Below, piece after piece: positions 36,992 to 46,402 of a stretch of DNA of 64,000 bases. Made by a program: the position numbers and the translations under genes. The DNA lies in the NCBI RefSeq assembly GCF_027980145.1, contig NZ_JAMZNK010000008.1, forward strand, positions 1-64,000, given 5' to 3'. The notes under the pieces were generated by a model, which was given only the letters and a program-made list of their open reading frames with translations, was not told the DNA's origin and did no database searches. The stretch comes from Flavobacterium azizsancarii. GTDB lineage: Bacteria > Bacteroidota > Bacteroidia > Flavobacteriales > Flavobacteriaceae. Numbering within the stretch: position 1 is the stretch's first letter; every line of letters starts with the position of its first letter.

Positions 36992-37540
36992 CTAGCTAAT
37001 TTCTAACAATACATTGTATTTAGCTAAACCTGCAAGATCTTCGATAGAGTTTACATTGGTTACTTTTTCATGTTCTTCGACCTCTTTTCGAAGTTCGATA
37101 TGTTTGATTGCTTTTCTAAAACGACGAACTTCATCAAGATTAGATAAGATTAATCCGGGTACCGGAACACTTTTACCTTCCTTATCTTTAGCTACCATTG
37201 TAAAATAAGATGAATTGCAATGTTTGATCGCACCTGTCTGAATATTTTCGGCTTCGACACGAATACCTACAACCATTGAGCTTCGACCTACATAGTTAAC
37301 AGAAGCTTTCATCGTTACTAATTCACCAACCTCAATTGGTTTTAAAAAATTAACCGTATCAACAGATGCTGTTACACAATAATTTCCTGAGAATTTTGAT
37401 GCGGATGCAAAAGCAATCTGATCGAGTAATTGCAGAATATAACCTCCGTGGATTTTGCCACTAAAGTTAGTATGAGATGGCAGCATTAATTCAGAAATAC
37501 TTATTTTCGAAGAAGAAACGGGTTTAAAATCTGCAGTCAT
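36992..37540 (-). CDS. Acyl-CoA thioesterase (hotdog fold)
   Basis: A 182-residue hotdog protein of the YciA/BACH type: LPSHTNFSGKIHGGYILQLLDQIAFASASKF holds the active-site region and the D residue, and NFLKPIEVGELVTMKASVNYVGRSSM follows. It hydrolyses acyl-CoA. A short C-terminal extension of ~45 residues is beyond the hotdog core. Confidence 0.9.
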   Translation of the reverse strand: MTADFKPVSSSKISISELMLPSHTNFSGKIHGGYILQLLDQIAFASASKFSGNYCVTASVDTVNFLKPIEVGELVTMKASVNYVGRSSMVVGIRVEAENIQTGAIKHCNSSYFTMVAKDKEGKSVPVPGLILSNLDEVRRFRKAIKHIELRKEVEEHEKVTNVNSIEDLAGLAKYNVLLEIS

Positions 37541-37585
37541 ATTTTTATTTTATAGGATAGGTTTATTTTTTTTAATCGGGGTAAC

Positions 37586-38959
37586 TTAATTCAATAATTG
37601 ATTTTCATCTTCAATTGAGGCTCTTGCGATAATATTTTCCGGAAGCGACTTTTTAGCCTTTGCTCCCATTTTTTTTAATTTTTCGACACTCGAAATCAAA
37701 TTTCCTCTGCCATCAACGAGTTTGCTCATTGCACTTTCGTATTCTGTCTTAGTATCTTTTATCTTATTGCCAATTCTAACTAAATCAGTAACAAAACCTT
37801 CAAATTTATCGTATAATGCGCCGGCTTGTCTGGCAATTTCAAAAGCATTCTCTTGTTGTTTCTGATTGGTCCACATACTATCAATAGTTCGAAGTGTAGC
37901 CAGTAAAGTTGTTGGTGTAACAATTACAATATTGCGATCAAAAGCTTTATTGTACAGCGTTGGATCTTCGTTTAAGGCAATCGCAAAAGCGGGTTCAATA
38001 GGAATAAAAAGCAATACAAAATCCGGACTTTCTATTTGGTATAAGTCATGATAATTTTTGTTACCAAGTTGCTCGACGTGTCTTTTAATAGAATTTATAT
38101 GTTCTTTTAAAAAATCAATTTTTAGGATTTCTGTTTCTTCGTTAATCCACCTTTCATATGCCACTAAAGAAACTTTCGAGTCGACAATCATTTTTTTACC
38201 ATCAGGTAAATTAATTACGACATCAGGTAAAACTCTATTACCTTCGCTATTCGTAAAACTTTGCTGTACTTCGTATTCACGTCCTTTCTCTAAGCCTGAT
38301 TTTTCTAAAACACGTTCCAGAACGAGTTCTCCCCAATTTCCCTGCATTTTACTATCGCCTTTTAAAGCTTTGGTCAGGTTTAAGGTTTCTTTGCTCATTT
38401 GAGCATTCATCTCGCTAAGTCCTATAATCTGCTGACGTAAAGCTGCATGGTAATCGATGCTTTCTTTATGTGTTTGTTCTACTTTTTTCTCGAAACCCTG
38501 AATTTTATCCTGCAAAGGCAGCAAGATATTTTTCATATTCTCACTATTCTGTTCTGTAAATTTGGCGGACTTTTCATCGAGGATTTTATTGGCTAAATTT
38601 TCAAATTCTTTGGTGAATTTTTCCTGTAGTTCTGTGATCTCGTTTTTTTGTTCTTTATGACGTTCCCATAAATTTTCAAAATCTACTTCTTTTTTAGAAA
38701 GCTGAATGGCCAGACTATCTTTTTCTGTCCGGATACTCTCTTTTTCAACATTCGTTAACTGAAGTTGTTTTTCGAAATTATTTCTTTCTCTTTCAAATTG
38801 CTCTTTTTGCAATTGCATTTGATTTACGTTCGCTGTCAACCGTTCTTCTAAACCTACTTTATCAGATTGAAACCTAGCCGAAAACAGCAATTTACCTAAG
38901 TACACGCCTACGAATAAAGCGACAATAAAAGCTAATAAGCCGGGCAGAAAATCGAACAT
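37586..38959 (-). CDS. rmuC: DNA recombination protein RmuC
   Basis: A 457-residue protein with an N-terminal membrane helix (about 5-27), a coiled coil to residue ~200, and the RmuC nuclease-like core: GNWGELVLERVLEKSGL, EGNRVLPDVVINLPDGKKMIVDSKVSL and FVLLFIPIEPAFAIAL. RmuC limits inversions at short repeats. It is 45 bp upstream of the thioesterase gene. Confidence 0.95.
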   Translation of the reverse strand: MFDFLPGLLAFIVALFVGVYLGKLLFSARFQSDKVGLEERLTANVNQMQLQKEQFERERNNFEKQLQLTNVEKESIRTEKDSLAIQLSKKEVDFENLWERHKEQKNEITELQEKFTKEFENLANKILDEKSAKFTEQNSENMKNILLPLQDKIQGFEKKVEQTHKESIDYHAALRQQIIGLSEMNAQMSKETLNLTKALKGDSKMQGNWGELVLERVLEKSGLEKGREYEVQQSFTNSEGNRVLPDVVINLPDGKKMIVDSKVSLVAYERWINEETEILKIDFLKEHINSIKRHVEQLGNKNYHDLYQIESPDFVLLFIPIEPAFAIALNEDPTLYNKAFDRNIVIVTPTTLLATLRTIDSMWTNQKQQENAFEIARQAGALYDKFEGFVTDLVRIGNKIKDTKTEYESAMSKLVDGRGNLISSVEKLKKMGAKAKKSLPENIIARASIEDENQLLN

Positions 38960-39167
38960 AATTACATTTGTTTTTAAAAAGTAAAAGTAAGCAATAATAC
39001 GTAGTACTTAATTTTTAAAATTGAAATTTCATTAATTGGTGCTTATTCTGATTTTAATAAACATTGTGAAAATTAATCTTATTTAAAAAAACAAAAAAAC
39101 TTTCCTTTTTAACGCAACCATTTCAAAAGATGACCATCTACAGTAATATAACCTAATTAAATTTATC

Positions 39168-40043
39168 ATGAAAAAATTAATGTTAAGCTTATTTATAGCT
39201 TTTGGATTTAGTGGATGCTCTCTTAATAATGACGATATAAGAGTTGATTGTGGAGCAAGCGAAGAATCAGCTTTTACTAATACTCCTCTTTTATGTTCAT
39301 ACAGTGTCAATACTTATCCTACTGTTCCAACTTATATTTTAGTATCTTCTGATGAGAAACTAAAAACTTTCTTTACAAAGCGTGAAAGCACTTGTCCTAA
39401 CTCAGGTGATCTTACAATTGATTTTACAAAAACCTACCTTGTTGGTCTTTTCTCAGGTCCTAAAAACACAACCGGATATGGTATAAAAATAACGAGTATC
39501 GTAGAAAATAAGTGCGAAATTTTAGTAAACTATTACGAAAAATCACCTCAACCGGGAGAGCCTATTACTGCAATAGTAAACTATCCTAGTGATTTTATCT
39601 TAATCCCAAAAACTACAAAAGCGATTCTTTTCAATAAAACGATAGAGAATCCGGACAACATTGTAATAGGAAGTTATTCTAACCAATGTGCTGGTGGTGA
39701 TTGCCAGAAATTTTATCAGGTAAATGATTTCAATATTTTGAAGTTTTTAAATGTTGTACCTAATGGTTATGATTTTAATCAATATAAATATACGTCTACA
39801 ACTAAAAAAGGAGAGTATGCATTGTTATTGAAAACTGTTCCTACAGAAATTTTAAATTTAAAAGGACAAACAAAAACTTATGGTACGCCGGATTCTGCTA
39901 ACCAGGGAGGTACTTATTTTGAACTTCGTCAGGCAGGAACTTCTACTAAGATTTTTATTGATAATAATGATACTGCAGATCAGAGTGCTGAAATAAAAGC
40001 TTTCAAAAAAGTAATTCAGGACAAAATCGCAACTCAAAAATAA
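39168..40043 (+). CDS. Lipoprotein with PrcB-like domain
   Basis: A 291-residue protein with lipobox Cys17 (AFGFSGCSLN). The part around residues 85-140 (DFTKTYLVGLFSGPKNTTGYGIKITSIVENKCEILVNYYEKSP) resembles the PrcB C-terminal domain, a partner of secreted proteases in Treponema. The C-terminal half is unrecognised. It is followed after 6 bp by another secreted protein. Confidence 0.75.
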   Translation: MKKLMLSLFIAFGFSGCSLNNDDIRVDCGASEESAFTNTPLLCSYSVNTYPTVPTYILVSSDEKLKTFFTKRESTCPNSGDLTIDFTKTYLVGLFSGPKNTTGYGIKITSIVENKCEILVNYYEKSPQPGEPITAIVNYPSDFILIPKTTKAILFNKTIENPDNIVIGSYSNQCAGGDCQKFYQVNDFNILKFLNVVPNGYDFNQYKYTSTTKKGEYALLLKTVPTEILNLKGQTKTYGTPDSANQGGTYFELRQAGTSTKIFIDNNDTADQSAEIKAFKKVIQDKIATQK

Positions 40044-40049
40044 TCGACT

Positions 40050-40451
40050 ATGAAAAAGCAATTCTTATTATTTATTATGGTATGTTGTCTTTTTTCAACT
40101 GCTTATTCACTAGAGTCAACTACCATGAATTCCGGTTCTATTGTAAACACGTGGATCTGGCAAAAATCAATTGGAGGAAATAGCAATCCGTATACGGCAA
40201 CTCCTAAAACCATAGGATTTACCAAGAAAGTAATATTTACTTCTGACGGAAGGGTAATTACCTACAAGAACAATGTAGAGATTAGAAATAGTACATATCA
40301 AATAGAAAAAGGCATTAGCTTTTTCGACCAGTCAGAACATGACTTAATTACTTTTGAAGGTAAGACTTACATCATAGAAAGTCTTGACAATCAAAACCTA
40401 ACAATTGTAAGCAACAACCAGGACGCAGCCCGTACTATTTTTAAAAGATAG
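40050..40451 (+). CDS. Small secreted hypothetical protein
   Basis: A 133-residue protein with signal peptide (about 1-20, TAYSLES). The mature part is beta-rich (FTKKVIFTSDGRVITYKNNVEI) and may be lipocalin-like. It is 6 bp after the PrcB-like lipoprotein gene and probably co-transcribed with it. Confidence 0.7.
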   Translation: MKKQFLLFIMVCCLFSTAYSLESTTMNSGSIVNTWIWQKSIGGNSNPYTATPKTIGFTKKVIFTSDGRVITYKNNVEIRNSTYQIEKGISFFDQSEHDLITFEGKTYIIESLDNQNLTIVSNNQDAARTIFKR

Positions 40452-40471
40452 TTTTATAAGCTTATAAAAAC

Positions 40472-40479
40472 TATTTTTG
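40472..40479 (+). promoter_or_regulatory. -7 box of the ECF sigma gene
   Basis: TATTTTTG fits TAnnTTTG and lies 22 bp before the TTG start at 40502. This supports a short leader and that start. Confidence 0.5.
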
Positions 40480-40501
40480 CAAAACCAAACAATACCACTT
40501 T

Positions 40502-41053
40502 TTGAAAGACGATTTAGAAAAATACATTCGGCTGTGCATAAAAAATGACAGAGAGGGACAACTGAAAATCTATCAGTTGTTCTCTCCTGTTTTATATGGT
40601 ATATGCCTAAAGTATATGAAAAATGAAGATGATGCAAAGGATGTCTTTCAGGAAGCATTTGTCATTGTCTTTCAAAAAATAAGTCAATACAAATTTGAAG
40701 GAAGTTTTGAAGGATGGCTAAAACGTATTTTTATTAATAAACTAATCGAAACCTTAAATAAGAAGAAGAAAGAAAGTTTCTTTCTGGATGTTTTTGATGC
40801 TGATACTGATTTTGTAGAAGAGGAAGAATTAGACGTTCCTCCTATTGAACAAGACAAGTTATTAGAATACATCAGGGATTTACCTGATCAGTACAGGACT
40901 GTTTTTAACTTGTATGTTTTTGAAAAAATGAAGCATCGGGAAATTGCAGTATTATTAAAAATCTCAGAAGGAACATCCAAATCAAATTTAAATAGAGCCA
41001 AACACATATTGCAAAAAAGAATATTGAGCATAAAAAATTTTAAAATAGCATGA
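40502..41053 (+). CDS. ECF RNA polymerase sigma factor
   Basis: A 183-residue sigma-70 family protein. Region 2 is around YMKNEDDAKDVFQEAFVIVFQKISQYKFEGSFEGWLKRIFINKLIE, and region 4 is FNLYVFEKMKHREIAVLLKISEGTSKSNLNRAKHIL. No ATG is available upstream before a stop, so TTG at 40502 is the probable start. It overlaps the next gene by 4 bp (ATGA), a sign of translational coupling with a putative anti-sigma protein. Confidence 0.92.
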   Translation: MKDDLEKYIRLCIKNDREGQLKIYQLFSPVLYGICLKYMKNEDDAKDVFQEAFVIVFQKISQYKFEGSFEGWLKRIFINKLIETLNKKKKESFFLDVFDADTDFVEEEELDVPPIEQDKLLEYIRDLPDQYRTVFNLYVFEKMKHREIAVLLKISEGTSKSNLNRAKHILQKRILSIKNFKIA

Positions 41054-42849
41054 AAAAGCAAAATATAGAAGATATTTTTTCATCGATGGAAGACTTTTCA
41101 AGTGTTCCGCCTCCTGAATTATGGGGCGAAATTGAGAAAAAATTAGACAAACCTAAAAAGAAGAAAAGAGTTATTCTTTGGTGGTCGGCTGCAGCGTGCT
41201 TATTATTAGGCCTGCTACTCCCTTCTGTTTTACATTTTACTTCGAATTCAGGGATCAAAACTATAAATAATGGTTCTACAGAAAACAATAGTGTTGTTCT
41301 TGACGAGAAAAAAAATGAATTAAATACAAAAACACTTCCGACTCAGGAAACGGATTCCGGGCAAATACCGCATACAAAAGAATCAATTGCGAATGAGAAT
41401 GTACCACCTTTAAAAAGCAATGAAAAGCAATTTGATAATTCTCAAAAGGTTCAAAGCAATAAAACGACAGTTGCACATTCTGACACAAAAAACAATAATA
41501 ATTCTGATATTACAAATCTAAAATCAAATACTGCAAAATCAAATATTAATAAGCCTGTAACAGAAAAAACACAAGTTGCTGCTACAGAAAAGGTATCTGT
41601 TTCAGATCAAAAAAACGGATTTAATACAGGTTCACAAATTCAAATTGCGAATACCGATAAAAAAACTGCAAGTAAAACATTACCTGAAAAAGCATTTATT
41701 ACAAGTAAATCAAACAGTTTTAATACAAGCTCTGCTAAACAAGTTGCCAATGCTGACAAAAAAGCTTCAGACAAAATTTTAGCCGAAAAAACTTTTGCTG
41801 TTGGCAATGTAAATCCATTTAATTCTACTTCAAAAAATCAAATATCGAAATCTGTTTTTGAAGACAAACAAATTTCAAAAAACAATAACAACATCGCTTT
41901 AAATGGTGCGAATTTAAACAGTACTCAAAGAACTATCATGGAGAATAAAGCAAAAGAAAATAGTTCAGGCTTAATATCTGAGAAGCAAATAGCGAACAAT
42001 CAGAAAAGCAATTCAAAATTTAATAATGTTTTGAGCAAACAGGATTCTGTACAATTAGCAGAACTTCAAAACTTAGAAAAAGGCATTGTTACTAATGATG
42101 ATAAAAAAGAAACAGATAAAAAACCTCTTTCGAATGCCGAAAAATGGGCTGTCGAAGTTTTTGCCGGAGTGGCAAATTCTGAAAATTATAAAAATGACAA
42201 AACTCTTGGCAATGCAAATGATTCTAAACAAAGTAACTCTTATGGAGTAAAAACTAAATACAAAATCACTAAGAAATGGGCGGTTGCTTCTGGTTTAAAA
42301 ATAAATGAATTGGGTCAGAGCGTTGCGAATGTTTCGTACTTAAACGCTAAAAACAATACTTTTTTTAGCTCCAGCGATTACTTTAATCAAAAAGCTACGG
42401 CAGATGCAGCACCACATATTAGTACTAATGATAGTTATGTATTTGTTCCCAACACAACTTCTGATGCGTTGAAACAAAATGGTATTCAAAGCAATAATAT
42501 GCAAACAGGAAATTTAGATCAAAACTTACGATATTTAGAAATGCCTTTAGAAGTTTCGTATGCTATTTTTAGCAGAAACAAGGCTAGTATTAATTTAAAT
42601 ACTGGTGGTTTTATTGGGAAATTAATTTCTAACAATGTGGCTTTAGACGGAAGTTCTATTGGTGAGAATGTAAATGCTAATGATTTTGTGTATGGATCTA
42701 CGTTGAGCAGTACAATACAATACAGGGTGTACAAAAAAACAAATGTTTTTGTTGAACCTGCGATGAATTATTATGTAAATCCTTTAAGCAATCAATCTTT
42801 TAATCAGTTTCAGTGGGGATTGAATTTTGGATTGAATGTATCTTTTTAA
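41050..42849 (+). CDS. Putative dual-membrane anti-sigma/outer-membrane beta-barrel protein
   Basis: A 599-residue protein. Residues 1-40 look like a short cytoplasmic anti-sigma segment (EDIFSSMEDFSSVPPPELWGEIEKKLD), 41-63 is one membrane helix (VILWWSAAACLLLGLLLPSV), ~65-360 is a low-complexity, N/K/S/T-rich stretch with loose internal repeats (TLPEKAFITSKSNSFNTSSAKQ-like and LAEKTFAVGNVNPFNSTSKNQ-like), and ~363-599 is a beta-barrel-like domain ending in Phe (GLNVSF). This is the plan of dual membrane-spanning anti-sigma factors described in Bacteroides. Coupled to the ECF sigma gene by a 4-bp overlap. Confidence 0.8.
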   Translation: MKKQNIEDIFSSMEDFSSVPPPELWGEIEKKLDKPKKKKRVILWWSAAACLLLGLLLPSVLHFTSNSGIKTINNGSTENNSVVLDEKKNELNTKTLPTQETDSGQIPHTKESIANENVPPLKSNEKQFDNSQKVQSNKTTVAHSDTKNNNNSDITNLKSNTAKSNINKPVTEKTQVAATEKVSVSDQKNGFNTGSQIQIANTDKKTASKTLPEKAFITSKSNSFNTSSAKQVANADKKASDKILAEKTFAVGNVNPFNSTSKNQISKSVFEDKQISKNNNNIALNGANLNSTQRTIMENKAKENSSGLISEKQIANNQKSNSKFNNVLSKQDSVQLAELQNLEKGIVTNDDKKETDKKPLSNAEKWAVEVFAGVANSENYKNDKTLGNANDSKQSNSYGVKTKYKITKKWAVASGLKINELGQSVANVSYLNAKNNTFFSSSDYFNQKATADAAPHISTNDSYVFVPNTTSDALKQNGIQSNNMQTGNLDQNLRYLEMPLEVSYAIFSRNKASINLNTGGFIGKLISNNVALDGSSIGENVNANDFVYGSTLSSTIQYRVYKKTNVFVEPAMNYYVNPLSNQSFNQFQWGLNFGLNVSF

Positions 42850-42895
42850 AGTTCTTTTTGTCCTAATTTTACAACAACCTAAAAGAGCTTCTTAA

Positions 42896-43417
42896 ATGAC
42901 AACCAGAAATAACTGGACTATTCCGGAATCATTGCCTAAAGATTTAATTATCGCCAAAGACGTGATTTATGATTGTTGTGATTATGAAGTTTCTCAGCCG
43001 AAACCGGAAGCTGAAAGTGCTGATTATGATGCTTACACTTTTTATTTGAACGGAAAGCACATTTGTTACAGAATGTCTAAAATAACTCCAACAAAAACGG
43101 GACAGTTTGTAACGTTGTGGAAGCGGAATAAAACTGGAATCATCGAACCTTTTGATTTTTCAGATGCAATAGATTTTGTAATTATCAGTGTTCGTAAGGA
43201 TGATTTATTTGGACAATTCATTTTTCCTAAAAGCATTTTACTGGAAAAAGGGATTTTTTCGACAGCAACTAAAGAAGGCAAAAGAGCGACAAGGGTTTAT
43301 CCACCTTGGGATGAGACAACCAGTAAACAAGCACAAAAAACACAACAATGGCAATTGGATTATTTTTATACAATAAATCCGGATCCGGATTTAAATAAAT
43401 TCAAAGTTCTATTTTAA
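42896..43417 (+). CDS. MepB family protein
   Basis: A 173-residue protein with the layout of MepB-like proteins: LYLNGKHICYRMSKITPTKTGQFVTLWKRN-type sequence at ~50-80 and DLFGQFIFPKSILLEKGI...GKRATRVYPPWD in the middle. MepB is encoded with the MepRA efflux system in Staphylococcus, but its function is not known. It is alone here and ended by a strong hairpin. Confidence 0.85.
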   Translation: MTTRNNWTIPESLPKDLIIAKDVIYDCCDYEVSQPKPEAESADYDAYTFYLNGKHICYRMSKITPTKTGQFVTLWKRNKTGIIEPFDFSDAIDFVIISVRKDDLFGQFIFPKSILLEKGIFSTATKEGKRATRVYPPWDETTSKQAQKTQQWQLDYFYTINPDPDLNKFKVLF

Positions 43418-43420
43418 ACG

Positions 43421-43458
43421 TAAACAAGGCTATCTCAAAATCGAGATAGCCTTGTTTA
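43421..43458 (+). terminator. Bidirectional hairpin between convergent genes
   Basis: A perfect 16-bp stem (taaacaaggctatctc and complement) with a 6-nt loop lies between the MepB-like and SDR genes. The T tract is short, so termination is probable rather than certain. Confidence 0.75.
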
Positions 43459-43477
43459 GTTAATATAAGAAAAAATG

Positions 43478-44230
43478 CTAAATTGCTGTATAACCACCAT
43501 CGGCAATGATATAACTTCCGGTTGTAAACGATGACTTTTCGGAACTTAAAAAAACAACCAGCTCTGCAATTTCCTCAGCGGTTCCCAAACGATTCATTGG
43601 CGCTTTTGCCGCGATGGCTTTCATAGCATCATTATTTAAATGATCTTTTAACAACGCAGTTTCAATATAACCTGGCCCAACAGCATTACAACGAATGTTT
43701 TTTAAAGCATATTCGACTGCTATATTTTTAGTTAAACCTACTACTCCATGTTTTGATGCTGTATAAGCGGGACTAAGAGGAGCTGCAACCTGCCCGTGAA
43801 TCGATGCAATGTTTACAATACTTCCTCCACCATTTTTTTCCATTTGCTCTAATTGATATCGGCAGGCATAAAAAACACCGCTTAAATTCAAGGCAATTAC
43901 TTTATCCCAGTCTTCCGGTTCATATTCTCCTGTTGGTTTCGCCGGTCCGCCCATTCCTGCATTATTACAAGAAATGTCAAGTCGGCCATATTTAGAAACA
44001 GTTACTTCAACCATATGTTTATTGTCGCTTGCACTCGATGAATCTCCTTTTACAAAAAAAGCTTCTCCACCTTTATCCTTTATCGTTTTTACGGTTGCTT
44101 CACCATGTTCTACATTAATATCTGAAAGTACTACTTTTGCTCCTTCTCGAGCGTATGCTTCTGCTACTGCACGTCCAATTCCTGAACCTCCACCTGATAC
44201 AAAAGCTACCTTGTTTTCTAAAAGTGCCAT
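43478..44230 (-). CDS. SDR family oxidoreductase
   Basis: A 250-residue classical SDR with all catalytic parts: GGGSGIGRAVA at the cofactor site, NNAG, the Ser of IVNIASIHG and YTASK (Y-x3-K). It resembles glucose 1-dehydrogenase/3-oxoacyl-ACP reductase-type enzymes; the substrate is unknown. Confidence 0.92.
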   Translation of the reverse strand: MALLENKVAFVSGGGSGIGRAVAEAYAREGAKVVLSDINVEHGEATVKTIKDKGGEAFFVKGDSSSASDNKHMVEVTVSKYGRLDISCNNAGMGGPAKPTGEYEPEDWDKVIALNLSGVFYACRYQLEQMEKNGGGSIVNIASIHGQVAAPLSPAYTASKHGVVGLTKNIAVEYALKNIRCNAVGPGYIETALLKDHLNNDAMKAIAAKAPMNRLGTAEEIAELVVFLSSEKSSFTTGSYIIADGGYTAI

Positions 44231-44392
44231 CTTTAATTTATTTAAAATTTGTACTACAATTTACGAAGATATTGACAGACAATCTTTCTAAATATTAAGT
44301 TTAGAATAACATTAACTCCATTTGCCAATCAAATGTTATTTCAAAGAAAAATGCTCGAAATCAGCAAAATATTCACTATTTAAAGAATAACC

Positions 44393-44764
44393 TTACTCCT
44401 CATCTAATTTCATATTTCCTCTGTCTTTATGACTTTCAGGATTAGAATTTGGGTAACGATTTGGTGTAACATCTGAGTTTCTGTCTTTGTTCTCTACCGT
44501 TTTTTTTACTTCTTCATCTGTCGAAACTCCACGGTTTGCATTTGCACTATTTGTACTCTTCTTATCTGGAACTTCTTTTATTTCTTCATTTACATCTCTG
44601 GCTCTTTCTACAACTTCTTTATTACCATCCTCATCTGTGACGACCTCTTTTTTTAGTTTCGATTTATCTACTTCTGTATCGTGAGAAATATTTTTTCCTT
44701 TAGATTCATCTATATTTTTTTGTACGCCATTTATCTTTTTTGATCCTAAATTATTAGTTTCCAT
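44393..44764 (-). CDS. Small hydrophilic, probably disordered protein
   Basis: The ATG at 44764 (METNNLGSKKING) is preferred over one 23 codons upstream, because the upstream part is unlike the rest and basic. The 123 residues are almost all charged or polar (SKLKKEVVTDEDGNKEVVERARDVN), with no hydrophobic core, as in stress-related disordered proteins. No family recognised. Confidence 0.65.
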   Translation of the reverse strand: METNNLGSKKINGVQKNIDESKGKNISHDTEVDKSKLKKEVVTDEDGNKEVVERARDVNEEIKEVPDKKSTNSANANRGVSTDEEVKKTVENKDRNSDVTPNRYPNSNPESHKDRGNMKLDEE

Positions 44765-45013
44765 AATTCTGTATTTTAGTGTTAGTCTTATAATATTACG
44801 AATTCTTAAGCTCAAAACTAAGTCCTTTAACATTGCTTTTAGTTTATTTTAAACTTTATATTTCAAACCTCAAAACCAATAACAATATCATTTTCAAAAC
44901 ATTGACCTGATAAAATTGTAGATTAACATTCAAAATCATACATTTATATATCCTTATACGATTTAAATAAGAGCTATATTTATAAACAACTTTTAAGGTA
45001 TAAATCACTTATT

Positions 45014-45220
45014 ATGAACTTTTTTAAAATCAAAACAAATTGGTCAAATGCTGAATTTACTATCATAAAATTATGCATTGCATCTGCTTATCTTTTAATT
45101 GGAAGCTACTTTCATAATTTCATCAAAGATTATTATGCTCCTTTATTAATAGTTTTTGGTATAACCTTAATTTGGTTTGTGTATTTATGGCTGAAGAAAA
45201 TGAAAGCAAGAAATCAGTAA
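45014..45220 (+). CDS. Small membrane protein
   Basis: A 68-residue protein with two hydrophobic helices (about 16-38 and 42-60) and a basic C-terminus (KKMKARNQ). No family recognised. Confidence 0.55.
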   Translation: MNFFKIKTNWSNAEFTIIKLCIASAYLLIGSYFHNFIKDYYAPLLIVFGITLIWFVYLWLKKMKARNQ

Positions 45221-45280
45221 CAGATACAATAATTATTTTACTCCGTTTATATTCTTCTTTAATTACAGCCGAAACAAAAC

Positions 45281-45288
45281 TATCTTTG
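45281..45288 (+). promoter_or_regulatory. -7 box of the pseudouridine synthase gene
   Basis: TATCTTTG fits TAnnTTTG and lies 17 bp before the ATG at 45306. No TTG with correct spacing was seen. Confidence 0.5.
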
Positions 45289-45305
45289 CAGTCAAAAAAT
45301 ACAGC

Positions 45306-45878
45306 ATGCATAAACATTTCATTCTTTTTAAACCTTATGGCTATCTGAGCCAATTTATCTATGAATTAAAAAGAAAGAAAAAGCTTTTGGGAGAATTACA
45401 TGATTTCCCCGAAGGTACAATGGCTATTGGCAGACTTGACGAAGATTCTGAAGGATTGCTCCTGCTCACAACTGACGGAAAAGTAAGCGAACAGGTGCGA
45501 AGCAAAAAAGTTGACAAGGAATATTATGTTCAGGTTGATGGCATTATTACTCCCGAAGCTATCGAAGAACTGCAAAAAGGTGTCGAAATAGGTTTCGATG
45601 GTGGAAAATACAAAACGAAACCTTGCTCTGCTTTTATCGTTACCGAAATTCCGGATTTTGGTCCAAGAGCTAAAAAGATACGGGACGAACGCCACGGACC
45701 AACTACTTGGGCATCGATAACCGTTAATGAAGGTAAGTTTCGTCAGGTTCGAAAAATGACTGCCGCGGTTGGTTTTCCTACTTTGAGATTGGTTCGTGTT
45801 CGAATAGGAAATGTATATTTACAAAACTTAAAAGCAGGAGAAGTTCTGGAAGTGACGGATTTTAAATTAGAAAAATAA
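45306..45878 (+). CDS. rluE: 23S rRNA pseudouridine synthase, RluE-like
   Basis: A 190-residue small-family pseudouridine synthase: ILFKPYGYLSQF at the N-terminus, the catalytic Asp motif AIGRLDEDSEGLLLLTTDG, KEYYVQVDG, and EGKFRQVRKMTAAVGFPTLRLVRVRIG. This layout, with no S4 domain, is that of RluE. It modifies a uridine in 23S rRNA. Confidence 0.9.
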   Translation: MHKHFILFKPYGYLSQFIYELKRKKKLLGELHDFPEGTMAIGRLDEDSEGLLLLTTDGKVSEQVRSKKVDKEYYVQVDGIITPEAIEELQKGVEIGFDGGKYKTKPCSAFIVTEIPDFGPRAKKIRDERHGPTTWASITVNEGKFRQVRKMTAAVGFPTLRLVRVRIGNVYLQNLKAGEVLEVTDFKLEK

Positions 45879-45944
45879 TTAGATAATGTGTCAATTTGAA
45901 AATTACATAATTCTCAAATTAATCGAATAAACAAATAAACGATA

Positions 45945-46400
45945 ATGCTAAACGTTGTTCTTGTAGAACCTGAAATACCAAATAACACTGGAAATATTGG
46001 ACGATTGTGTGTGGGTACAGAAAGTAGATTACACTTAATTCATCCTTTTGGATTTGTAATTAATGATAAAAACCTAAAACGCTCCGGTTTGGATTATTGG
46101 GTACATCTTGATGTTACCGAATATCAAAATATTGAAGAATGGATTCAGCAGATTCCGGATCAGTCTCGTGTTTTCCTGATGAGTTCTCATGCCGAAAAAT
46201 CTTATCTTGAAACAGATTTTCAGGATGGCGACTGGTTGGTTTTCGGAAAAGAAAGTATAGGTCTAAGTCAGGAAGTTTTAGCCCGTTTTGAAAATCATTT
46301 AACGATTCCGATGTCGAAATTAATCCGCAGTTTTAATATTGCCAATTCTGTGGCTTTTGTGCTTGGAGAAGCTAAGAGACAGATTGGTTTGAAGGTTTAA
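45945..46400 (+). CDS. trmL: tRNA (cytidine(34)-2'-O)-methyltransferase
   Basis: A 151-residue SPOUT enzyme: LVEPEIPNNTGNIGRLC at the N-terminus and LTIPMSKLIRSFNIANSVAFVLGEA forming the knot and SAM site. It methylates the wobble nucleotide of tRNA-Leu. Size and motifs equal those of E. coli TrmL. Confidence 0.95.
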   Translation: MLNVVLVEPEIPNNTGNIGRLCVGTESRLHLIHPFGFVINDKNLKRSGLDYWVHLDVTEYQNIEEWIQQIPDQSRVFLMSSHAEKSYLETDFQDGDWLVFGKESIGLSQEVLARFENHLTIPMSKLIRSFNIANSVAFVLGEAKRQIGLKV

Positions 46401-46402
46401 AT

